From: Gigaspora rosea
Lineage: Eukaryota; Glomeromycota; Glomeromycetes; Diversisporales; Gigasporaceae
Direction of reading: 5' to 3'
DNA: 64,000 nucleotides
NCBI GenBank assembly: GCA_003550325.1
Contig: QKWP01000133.1
Location: 341,992 to 405,991, forward strand
Position numbers and translations under genes: made by a program. The notes beneath the pieces are model-generated. The model did no database searches, was not told where the DNA came from, and was given only the letters and a program-made list of their open reading frames with translations. This document shows positions 46,607 to 57,494 of this stretch, piece after piece (positions within the stretch are counted from its first letter, which is position 1; each line of letters starts with the position of its first letter).

Positions 46607-47699
46607 TACCGATAAAGCGCGCAACACAAAAAGAACGAAATTTTAATACAGAAGTTCACCAAAGAAACGGAAAAGACTAAACTATGCACAAACCTTACAA
46701 AGCCACGAGCCCTAACGATTAACTTTACACTAACTTCGTTATGGCACCAACGACAGTTACCACGACAGCTTCAGGCTTTTGAAGTAGCTCCAAAGACGGT
46801 TCCAACGATGTCTCTAACGACGGCTCCAACGATGGCTCCAGTGACGCTCTAATAAAATAACAAAAAAAAATTAAACATTAATAAATAAAAAAAAATAAAA
46901 ATAAAATTTAAAAAAAAAAATAATAATAAAAGCTTATCTGATTGGCCGATCTGTCATGAGGTCTAGAATAAAAAAAAAATTTTAATATAAAACTCTATGA
47001 GGTTTATATTATTAACGTAAAACCCGGGTCTAGGTTAAGGTTTTTCTTTTTTTTTTTTGAAAATTTTCCGTACTTAATTTAGTACAGTATAATTTTGCTA
47101 AAAATTTTTGATAAAATTGTAAAAATATAAAATTTTTAGATTATATTGGTTCTAATTTAATTGTAAAAAAATTATATTATTTAAAAAATAATTTTTTAAA
47201 ATAGTTTATATAAGCCTGTTTTATGGTAATACAAGTCTAAATATAGTTAGTCTATTTCTATATTTGTATAGTAAATCATATATTTTTATTAATAAATTTT
47301 ATAAAAAAATTGCTAAACTTAAATTTCTTATAACTTTTTATCTACTGATCCAATTTTAATGATTTTACTACTATTAAAATCAGAAAAGCTAGCTCTATAA
47401 CATATTAAAATTTGAAAGAAATTTAATCAAAAGTTTATTATTTATATGTTTTTTTTAAAAAATTTGACTAAAATTTTAATATTAAAAAAATATCTAAATA
47501 ATTTTATTATTTCTAATAGAATATTTCTAACTATAACCAGTGGTGACCGTCACTACCCTTTTGTATAACCCAAAAAATTTAATATATTAACCATACTATT
47601 AACTGTACTACATATTACATAATAATTGTGACAGATCATAATGAAATCCAGATTAAAATGAAATGATAATATAAAATCTCGAAAACTAAATTTTTTTGC

Positions 47700-48045
47700 G
47701 GTGAATTTTTTAGGGTTAGGGGTTTAAGGTTAGGGTTAGTTTTAAAAAAATTATAATAAACAAGTATTAATAGGTTTTAGAAGGCTAACAGGTTAAGTAT
47801 AAAATGTAGATTTCATTTTAAATTATGATCTGTGACAATAATTACTAAAATTGTTATTATTATTAATTACATATTTATTAATATATAATTATTAATAAAA
47901 GGACTAAAGCACACATTCATTACATATATTGCACATACACTTAATACACTCTAGTAGCTTGCTTCAGCTATTGCCTCTGCTTCGCTATTTTTATCTAAAA
48001 ACCTATCCCTAAACGCGTTTCTAACCCTAACCCTAACCCTAATCT
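47700..48045. repeat. Two telomere-like tracts
   Basis: 47711-47739 reads TTAGGG-like on the plus strand. 48021-48043 reads three consecutive CCCTAA units. They face each other across about 280 bp of AT-rich DNA. Confidence 0.75.
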
Positions 48046-48244
48046 TAATTTTCTCTCAATCGTCTAACAAAAAAACCAATTGAAAGTGTTAATATAACGG
48101 AATATATTGGCATAATGAAGAAAATACCCAATAAAAATTCAAAACACCATCGCAATGAATCACACCATCATGACGCTAACAAAATCTCAGCACCAATGAC
48201 GAACATATTTCACTAGCCTATCCCGAACGACACCCACTATTTGA

Positions 48245-48960
48245 AAGAAGATTTGTTAGCACTGCAAGAATGCTAAAAACAAAAAAAAAAGAAAAGAATA
48301 CTTAGATGCACAAATGAGAACCTAAATTATGACATGACTAAAAACCGAGGCACTATACGCGACGATACTAGTAAAAGGAATTGGAAAACCACACACAACA
48401 ATACTAGCGACGAAACTTTGACAAAAGAGTCAAAACACTGTAAATAATGAAGGATCAGAGCACCATAAGTGATGACACGATAACAAAGGAACTGATACGT
48501 TATAAGTGACGACACAAACTATAACTTATTAATAGCATTACTACTAAACAAAAGAAGATTTGTTAGTACTGCAAGAACGCTAAAAACAAAAGGTAAATAA
48601 TGAAGGATCAGAGCACCATAAGTGACGACACGATAATGAAGGAACTGATACGTTATAAGTGACGACACAAACAATAACTTATTAATGGCGTTACTACTAA
48701 ACAAAAGAAAATTTGTTAGTACTACAAGAACACTAAAAACAAAAAAAAAAAAAGAAAGAACGACGATACCAGAAAAAGGAATTGGAAAACTACACTAGTG
48801 ATGAAACTGTTGATAAAAGAATCAAAATGCTATAAGTAACGAAGAATCTGGCACCATAACGATAAGCGATGACATGATAACGAAGGAACTGATACGCTAT
48901 AAACGACGATACAAACAATGACTTATTAATGGTGGTAAAATAAAAGAGTACAAAAAAAAA
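48245..48960. repeat. Complex satellite
   Basis: Repeated blocks include gaagatttgttagyactgca, aatgaaggatcagagcacca, ggaactgatacgttataagt and cacaaacaataacttattaa. Some blocks occur two times and others three, in the same order, with small indels. Minus-strand frames at 48515-48327 and 48704-48519 are translations of the repeat. Confidence 0.8.
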
Positions 48961-49260
48961 TACAATTTAAATGGTTTTGCATTACACAAGATCTTCTGAT
49001 CTGGTTGTGTAACATGGTGATCATCACCATGGGTGATTTTAATTATAATTTTATTTTCTAATATATTGTATATTAATATAATATATTAAAAATTTTATAA
49101 TTAATAATTTATTTAATTAAAACTAAGTTTTAGGATTAAATATACTATAGTTTAAATAATAAAAATAAATAAAAAATAAATAAAATATATTTTAGTTAAA
49201 TTTTTTTAAAACTTAATTATTGAATTTTATATTGAATTATTATATAAATCTTTAAAAATC

Positions 49261-49378
49261 TATAACTTTTGATTCACTAATCCGATTTAGATAATTTAAC
49301 TATCAAAATGATTCTCTCAATGAGATAATCATTTTGATAGTTAATTATTTAAATTGGATCAGTGGATCAAAAGTTATA
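49261..49378. mobile_element. 118-bp near-perfect hairpin of the actaccaaaa family
   Basis: tataacttttgattcactaa and the complement at the far end extend inward with few mismatches to a loop of about 11 nt (ctctcaatgag). Shares its core with elements at 43401 and 51836. Confidence 0.8.
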
Positions 49379-50043
49379 GGCCTTTTATTATTAAAATTAT
49401 AATATTATACAAGAACATATTAGTACTTTATTCAGTACTATAACTTTTTTTTATATAATAACTTTAAATAAAATTTTACAGACTTTTTTGTAATTGTTAT
49501 ACCAAGTTACTTGTTTAATAGCACAAAGCAACAAGTGATTTTAATTAGTTAACTTTTACAAAAACTAAAATTTTTTAGATATTTATTAATTTTTTTTAAA
49601 AAATTAAACAAATTTGAATTTTTTAAAAAAAATATTAAATCAAAAAATTATAATACATTTTTTTAAAAAAATGTTTTATATATACTCAGTTATTATATAT
49701 ATTTTTTTTGATTGCTTATTAATATGTAAAAATTTGAATTATTGTATTTAATTAAAGTGCATAGAAATGGTATATTATGTTTAATAAAATTATCAATATA
49801 CAAAATTTTTTTAAACTTGCAAAATAAAACTTTTGTTAAATTAGCTAACTTTTAAATATACCAAGTAAAGTATAAATATATATTTATATATTATGTAAAT
49901 TTAATTTAAAGTTAATAAGAAAATTTTATCAAAATTTAAATTTTATAACTGTACTAAATTCAGTATTTTGTTCTAAATTTAGTACAGCAAACGGATAGCC
50001 ATTAATAATTTGTATTTAAACATGAATAGTTTTTTTCAATAGT

Positions 50044-50440
50044 CCATTTGGATAATTTAACTATCAAAATGAACAGCTTAATTAGATTAATTGGCATGGC
50101 TCCTGTGAAAGCTATAAAAATAAAAAAGATTATTTCAACATCTTCTAAATTACGCAATGAACCTATAGGCTTTGATGAATCCAAGCTATCTTATAATACC
50201 TTTGTAAGATATTTACTTGAACCTGGTAAGCTTGAAACGGTTCTAAACGAGCAACTGATTATAATTGGAGTCCTCAGGTTTATTATATTTGTGAAGCTTT
50301 GGTACAAAAAAATTAGCTTATCTTATATTGGCTAGAAGATGATAAGAGCAATGAACCAAAGCAGTCTTTTGTATTAGAAGAGCTCAAATTATTCATTCTA
50401 ATTCTGTATTACCTCCTTAGTGGGTGCTCACAAATTAAAA
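50044..50440 (+). pseudogene. Degraded coding fragment, possibly the C-terminal tail of a transposon integrase
   Basis: An open frame from about 50048 reads RLIGMAPVKAIKIKKI, then RYLLEPGKLE. After a frameshift the sequence continues TDYNWSPQVYYICEALVQKN, an internal stop, then LYWLEDDKSNEPKQSFVLEE. The order NWS...V...L..K....YWLED......F..EEL resembles the tail after the integrase core in large DNA transposons and Ty3-like elements. Identity is a guess from pattern only; the sequence is clearly broken. Confidence 0.45.
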
Positions 50441-50839
50441 AATTCTTCTGCTTCTTTATCAATCTGGGCTTCTTTAACAAAATGATTTTTAGCTAATTTG
50501 TAATATAGATTATATAATTCCATAATAGAACTAAGAATCTTTGAATTATTGCTATACCAAGATTTGCAATCATTTATAGTTTTTATATTTGTCTTTATTA
50601 GGAAATATAGTCATAGCTGAATTTAATATATACTCTTCTGGGTCTTCTGCTTGATATAATTTTTTAATTTTTTCTTTATAGTTTTGCATAAACTTGCCAT
50701 CTTTTGGCTTTCTATAATAAAGACCTGCTTTGATTATATTAATTAAAGCTTGCTCAACTTCTTGATATGTGGGTTTGGTTTCAGCTAAGGATTTAATCTT
50801 ATCAAATACTTGATCGATGTTTTTATTATTATATAACAT
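50430..50839 (-). pseudogene. Unknown small protein, frameshifted
   Basis: The ATG at 50839 opens 89 codons (Lys/Tyr-rich, with FDKIKSLAETKPTYQEVEQA and YRKPKDGKFMQNYKEKIKKL). At an A-run near 50577 a one-base shift ends the frame. The other frame continues TINDCKSWYSNNSKILSSIM to a stop near 50430 after EAEEFFNL. Amino-acid composition and helical heptads look like a true protein, perhaps about 135 residues originally. No family recognised. Confidence 0.5.
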
Positions 50840-50992
50840 TTGAATATGTGATATGTTTTGATTATCTAAAGTTTTGTATATAATACTTTATAAAATCTTT
50901 TCTTTAAATAAATATTTTAGTATATATAAAAATGATTGGCAAATATATTTGCCATTTTATCATAATTCATGTAATATTGTAGAAAAACCTGT

Positions 50993-51115
50993 ATGCGTCC
51001 TGAAGGATATAGTTATCATTGGAAAGCTAAAAAAAGAGTACCTTGTACTAATTGTGGAAAGCCAACTGGTTCAACTTCTGGTCATTGCCCATTACATATT
51101 AGGGGTACTATGTAG
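50993..51115 (+). CDS. 40-residue Cys-knuckle fragment
   Basis: Begins MRPEGYSYHWKAKKRVPCTN, includes CTNCGKPTGSTSGHCPLH and ends RGTM before tag. The CX2C...CX2-H spacing suggests one metal-binding knuckle. It is probably the conserved C-terminal end of a larger decayed gene that included the broken frames at 50.0-50.8 kb, not a free-standing gene. Confidence 0.4.
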   Translation: MRPEGYSYHWKAKKRVPCTNCGKPTGSTSGHCPLHIRGTM

Positions 51116-51835
51116 TGCAGTACTATGATAAATTATGAGCCAGGGCTTCAAAAATAGATTCTAGATAAATCAAAACCTAGCCCAAATTTTGCTACCCTTT
51201 AGTATATTTATATAACAAAAATTTGTGACTCTTATTGAAATTTTGTTATCCTTTAGTATATATAGTTATATTTTTGTTACGTTTTGTTATATATATATAT
51301 ATTTTTTGTTACCCTTTTGGTATATATGGGTCACATTTTTTGTACCAGAAAGTAGTAAAGAATCAACTTTTGAATAAATCCTGCTATAACAAATAATATT
51401 GGTATGCAATTTATACTTGCTAAACTGGAAAAAAATTAGGATCAATATTCATTTCATTCATATCTTCACTATAATGTTTTTCTTTTTTAATAGAAGCAAG
51501 ATAGCATAAATAATTGTAATCTTTTTGATATAAATTTGAGCAGAAGACTGAGTTTTAGATATACAAAAAATGATATATTGTGATGATGTGAGCATAAATT
51601 TATTATCATTCAAGTGACAATATGAGTATAAATTTATATAAAATAATCCTTTTTGATATGAATTTGGGTAAATAAATGTGTTCTAGATATATAAAAAAAG
51701 TCATTGATTTGATGATGCAAATGTAAATTTATATGCAAAATTGATACTAGTAACAAAAAGTGTGCCAGAACTTCCAAATTATTTCTACTGTTTTTAAGGT
51801 ATATGCACTATATTTAAAAATTAATTTTTAATTTT

Positions 51836-52155
51836 TAATAACTTTTAGTCTACTGTGCCAATTTTGACAATTCAACTACCAAAATAATCCTCTTAATGAG
51901 AGGATTAAGGCAAGCCCAAAATCATTAAAATTCAATTACAGGATTCTAAAATTAGAATAAATTTGTGCAACTATAAATAGTTTATAATTATTTAATAAAA
52001 ATTATAGAACTTTTATAGTAAAAAATCTATTCTAATTACAGGATCCAGTAATTAGATTTTTATTATTTATAAACTTGCTAGAATCCTCTTATTGAATATA
52101 ACATTTTGGTAGTTAAATTATTAAATTTGGTCCAGTAGTTCAAAAGTTATTAATT
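51836..52155. mobile_element. Foldback element of the actaccaaaa family
   Basis: taataacttttagtctactg at the left and the complement of a gtccagtagttcaaaagtta end at the right, with caactaccaaaat...cctctta blocks inverted inside. About 320 bp, non-coding. Confidence 0.7.
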
Positions 52156-52449
52156 ATTAAATATTATTAATATATTAATAATTTTGGTCAAAAATAATTT
52201 TGTAACTTTGGCCAAAATTATGAAATTGTGGCCAGAATTACACCTGATACTTCAGCTGACCTATCTACTTTTTCAGAAATTAGCTAATTTCTGGAAGCTC
52301 TCTCTAACTATAAAGTTTTTGTAGTTTCGTTTTTTTTAAAAAATTTGGTATGAGAAATTATCAAAAAGAGTTAATATGTGTTTGTTTATTGATAGAATTG
52401 ATTATAATTATTATGTTAATGCATTAAAAAATATCTTTTTTGGTTAAAA

Positions 52450-54145
52450 ATATAGGGAACATCAATAGAAAAAGGACAAATTATTTTTAGTAACTTTTTT
52501 TATAATTTTAAATTAAAATATCTTAACAACTACCAAATCAAATTTAATAAAAGTTTTTTGTTTTAATTTTATACAGTAACTATAAAAAATTAGAAGAAGT
52601 TATTTATAACCGTGGCTATGTGTAGCCAAAATCAAACATATCAGCCAATTTGTTTCAACCCCAAAATCAACCAATCCTGATTGAGGATTATCAAAGAAAT
52701 TTAGTACTTAAAATTTATTACAATACGAATTTTCATAAGAACGGCCTTTTTAACTAACCTTGTGTTTATAATTAAATACATAAAAAATTATGATGCTTAT
52801 ATATTTAATTATAAGCCAAATATGTATTAAAAAGGTCAGTTTTTTAAAAAATTTGCTTCCGAGTTTATTCTTAAAGTTGCCAACCCATCATAAACCATCG
52901 TTCTCTCCGAATATTTCAACAAATAGTAAAAGCACTTCTTTCTACAGCTTAGAATAGCTCTTTTATTGAGTTTTTTGGTTTTTTAACTTGTCTAGATGTC
53001 AAAGAAGCTCTTTTGTTAGTTGTAATATGTGCTTCATTTGTTAATTTTTCAACGTCACTTAGGAGCAAATTTTCATGTAACAATTTATCAAAAAAAGGCC
53101 CAAAAAATCAAATCAGCTAATATGAAATTATATATATTTCAAAATTTTACTAGGGTAACCCTATAATGTTACTAAGCAAAATGCTTCTCTCGCGATTTTA
53201 ACCTAAACTTAACCAAAACACTAACCCTAACTCTAACCCAAAACTTAACTTTAATTTAAAACTAATTCTAATTCTAACCCTAACCCTAATCCTAAGGCTG
53301 CAAATTTTCTATAAAAAAAACTATCCCTTAGATTGTAGTAGAACACAGGCAAATTTGCCTGCGTTTTTGCACTTTTTTAGCTCTGATTTACTTGTTTAAA
53401 ATGCTAAAATAATTAAATAAAACTTAGTACAATTATATTTGAAAATAAGGATTACTTTTTTGCAAAATTAGTTTTTATTATAAGAAAATAAATTATAGTT
53501 ACATATAAGCTGAAAATAGATAATTTTAAAAAAAAATTTTTTTAAAAAATTTTATTACAATTTTTCTGCGATCTTATTTAGTTTTAGTTTTAGAACTATA
53601 GTTCTTAAGACAATATTGTAGTTTATATAAAGGATGACAACTTTCATTATTGCAACTTTAATGATTTACTTGTAAAAATTAAGACTTGTATTAGAAGTAA
53701 AGATTTTTTTATAGACGGGAACATATAAAATTTGAAAAAATCTAAAGAAAAATTTTAATAGTAAAAATGCCAATACAAGAACTTTAAACATTTATTATAT
53801 TAAAGTTTTCTAATGATTTTAAAAAAAATTTATAACAAAGTTACTAAAACAAAACTCAAAGAATATTTTTTACTTAGAAAAGATATGACTAAAATCAATA
53901 TTTAAAATTTTATTAAAAATTTTAAAATACGCAGGCAAATTTGCCTGTGTTACAATCTAAGGGATATCAATAGTACGGCCATATGTAGCCTATGGCTACA
54001 TATAAATTAATTCTAAAAAAATTAGAATAAAAAAATTTTTATTAAATTTGGTTAAGTAGTTGTTAAGTTATTTAACTTAAACTTGAAAAAACTTTTATTT
54101 AGAAAATTTGTTTCTTTTCTATTGATGTCTCTCTATATATTAAAA
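52450..54145. mobile_element. 1.7-kb inverted-repeat element with a nested MITE
   Basis: The left arm (52450-52640) and right arm (53975-54145) share, in opposite orientation, aacatcaatagaaaa, ttaacaactacc, caaatttaataaaa and atgtagccata/ggctacat blocks. The interior contains telomere-like tracts (53219-53240, 53274-53294) and the MITE at 53324-53964. No gene. Confidence 0.55.
53324..53964. mobile_element. 641-bp Tc1/mariner-type MITE
   Basis: tcccttagattgta ends, TA on each side (53322-53323 and 53965-53966), and just inside each end a perfect palindrome caggcaaatttgcctg. The interior is AT-rich without an open frame. Confidence 0.8.
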
Positions 54146-57100
54146 ACATAACTTTAAATTATATTAATATATAAAAATTATGTTTCTATTGCTATATTCT
54201 GGACAATTATAAATATTATTTTTATTACAAAATTTAGAATTAATTTATTTATATTTTAAACCCACTAGAGCAGGGATAGTAAATAACTTTCATTTGCTCA
54301 AAATTTAAATAACCTAGTCATTTGGCTGTATAACCTAGGTCATTTGGTTATTGGTTATTGGGTTATTTGCATAAAGCAATTTTATTGTTAGATTGCTAAT
54401 ATAAAAGTTATCAATAATAGTAACTATATATAAAAAAGTTAAACCTTTATTAAGTTGATTGATTTAAAAGAACAAATTTCATATACTTTATTTATATGGG
54501 ATTATTGCTAAAAAAACATCTATTAACATTTTTTAATTAGGTAATTTTAAACAAATTTAGAACAATGAATAAATTTATTTATTGCCCATGTGATACGCCT
54601 TAAATGGCACTCTCCCAATCAAATTTCAAGATTAGGTGTAACGTTACATGATCAAAAAATTCAAAACAAACATTTGTTTTGTCAAAAATCGTCTATAACT
54701 TTAAATTGAGTATATAAAACTACTCTTAGAATTTTAACAAAAAAAATTCCTTGCAAAATTTTACTATAAAACCTGCCCTCTCACCCACACACACACACAA
54801 ACTATACCTTACCCTAACCCTATACAATGAAAAAACAGGTTATTTTAATTGTTTTGACACCTGATTTTATGATTTGTGGCAGGTGCAACAACATTGCACG
54901 TATAATATATAAATTATTTCTAGAACAATATACAAAAATATAAATTATCTTTTGCCATTATTGATTAATAGTTCTTCAAATAAATTTTAAGTCAAAACCC
55001 AAAAAAATAATTTGTATACAAATAAAGTTAGTATATTTGTTTAAGTTTGTCTGAATTGACCCAATTAGAAAATGCTAAAGAGTGATTTTCCTTGCAAAGA
55101 TTCTATATTTTAATTTTTTAATAAAATAATTAAAAAAATAGTTTATTGTTATTTAGAGCTAGCTAAAAGCTTCAAATTAAACAATAATATGCAATTTATT
55201 AGATATTTGCAATAAAAAAAATATATATAAAATATTATTACTAATAGATTTTTATTTGCTATAATTTCTATTTAGGATAACTTAATTTATATTCAAAAAT
55301 GAATATTACTAACCATAATTAGCAGTAATTGATTACTGGGGTGCTTATATTTTTAAAACATACTAAATAAATAGAATTAGTTACTCTAAGTAAAAAATGT
55401 TCAGAATGCCCAAAAACCTTATAAAAACTAAAATTGGAACCTTATAACTAAATTATATTATATATATATAAAAAACAAATTTTTATAACTTTACCAGTAC
55501 CCCGAATAATCTATGTAAGATTATATCTGTTTTTTTTTTTTAGAGACTTTGTATTTCAAAAAAAGTTAAAGATGGGTGAAAGTTCGATCTAATGTGTAAA
55601 ATGTAGCTTATATATACCAAACCAAAAGCGCTAACCAAAAAAATTTTTACTATAATGCTCAAATATAATCTCATATAGATTATTCAGGGTGCTACTTTAC
55701 CCAACCCTAAAAATATCTAAGGGTGATGATGATCACCACTAGTTATTTCTTCAAAAATTATGTATTTTATTTTTTTAAAAATAATATATTTATATTTGGA
55801 GAATATCCAGTTAGTATGAATTTAATATTGTAAAATTAAATAAAAATAAAAAATATAAATTTATATAGTAAATTATAATAGTAAATATTTTTTAAAAAAA
55901 GCTACTATTAATAACAATATTTATTTTATTAATAAAATAATCAAAATAATTTTATTTCATTAATCCAATAATCTAATAATAATATTAAATTAAAAAAATT
56001 AAAAATTAATTTGTATAAAAAATATTTTATTCAGAACTATTTAGGCACAAGTCTTTTTGCACTGGCCCATAGTATTAAATAAAGGTTATAGAAAATATTA
56101 TCCATTAATAAATAAAATCTTTTTATTTATAAATTTTACACTCCAGACTTACATTAGTTCCCGATTCCTAGTATACTTTGCATATCCTTAGGCAAGACCT
56201 TACCCTTAACTTCAAAAAAGTCATAAAACTTTATAACTAATTTTTATTTGTTTAAAAAAGTTGATATAATAAATACATTTTAAAAGCAAATTATACTAAA
56301 CTAGCTTTTTCAAATATGTAAAAGTTGAAAAAAATTTTTGACTATAAAAACTTTTATATAGGTTTTCGTTTTTTTTTTTAAAAAAAAAAAAGTATATTAA
56401 ACTATATAAATAATATAGATTTTATTGGCAATTAGGCAATAATTTTTTATAATATTTTAAATAAAAAGAAAAAGTACTTACATTAAAAATCTTTTATAAT
56501 AGAAAATTTAAAATTAAAATAAGTTAAGTGGATATTTTAATTTTATTTGTTTTAATCAATTACTAAAATTTATTATTCATTTATATAAAGGCACTAATTA
56601 ATAAGAATAAAATTCTTTTAAATAAAGTCACAAATTTATAATTGTATAATGAATTGAAATTAATAAAATTTTTGTATATATTTAAATTTTAAGGTAATTG
56701 AGCAGGGTTGTCAATAAAATTTTGAATGAAGGTAATAGATACTAGTTTTTGATCAAGGTGAAATTTTCAAATTTCATTCAGCAAATTTTAATTGGTATAC
56801 ACGTTGAAGGTAAAGAAACCATGTATTACTAGTAATCAACTATTAGAATTTATACTCACTACAGCCAGAATAGTTATTGTCAAAGTAACTAAATTCTAAT
56901 TAATAAAAAATGTGTTTATTATTTTTAGTTTAATAAATTTAAAACCAGGGACCTGCATGGGCATAAAAATTTGGAATTTTTGGCCCACAAAATAAAATTA
57001 ATATGTTTTTTTAAACGTTCGGCCCGCATTTACTATGCTTCTGAAACACTAGGCTCGCGATTTTTTAAATTTCGGCCCGGCCTCTATTGGAAACGTTAAA

Positions 57101-57480
57101 AAAATTGATTGTTAATCTTTTGAAATGATCCATTATAATAATTTATATTTTTTTATTAATATAATTTTACTTACAATACAAGAACATAAATTGCTACACG
57201 TATATAATAAAATTAACTATCACGAATTTGAAAAATGTTACATTCTTGGTGATGTTCTTATTAAAATTTGCTAAAAATTAAATTAAAAGTGTTTCAATAT
57301 ATTTTTAAACAAAGATTTTTGGTATTCGATGATTATCTAACTTAGATTAAATTTTGGATGGTGAATTTATCATTTTGCAAATTTCGTAAAACTGAAGCAT
57401 CCAGCTTTGCTATCCTCAACTAGCTAATTAATTTATACAGTGTTTAGAATATTATTATATATATATTTCATAAAGTATAC
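54146..57480. other. AT-rich intergenic DNA, no gene seen
   Basis: No open frame of interest. Contains a short CA repeat (54787-54798), a telomere-like accctaaccct at about 54811, and GC-richer words near 56945-57090 (cggcccg) that may be the edge of an unrecognised element. Confidence 0.4.
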
Positions 57481-57494
57481 ATTAGAATTAGCTA

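Larger units (their letters stand above)
45157..47039. mobile_element. 1.9-kb TIR element containing minisatellites and the assembly gap
   Basis: The left end cttatcctaaacccggggtt and right-end complement cttaacctagacccgggttt match at about 26 of 31 positions, and a second inward block with ccaatca and gtcac also pairs. The interior is low-complexity with repeats of aatcttgaacg...accggtttgaa and a block at 46427-46606. No gene was identified. Confidence 0.5.
44639..50006. mobile_element. Possible 5.4-kb composite TIR element
   Basis: attaatggctatccgttt at 44639-44656 is exactly complementary to 49989-50006, and both are followed internally by tactaaattta-type sequence. The interior has no transposase but contains nested elements (44803-45142, 45157-47039), satellites, a hairpin and telomere-like tracts. 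The two ends may instead be two solo elements. Confidence 0.45.

Noticed and set aside
46305..46627. Cys/Phe/Ser-rich minus-strand frames resembling a secreted protein
   Set aside because: Both frames follow the 50-60-bp minisatellite, and the repeats explain the periodic cysteines.
48245..48960. Possible CRISPR-like array
   Set aside because: Repeat blocks are long, of unequal spacing and without unique spacers, and the genome is eukaryotic. It is a satellite.
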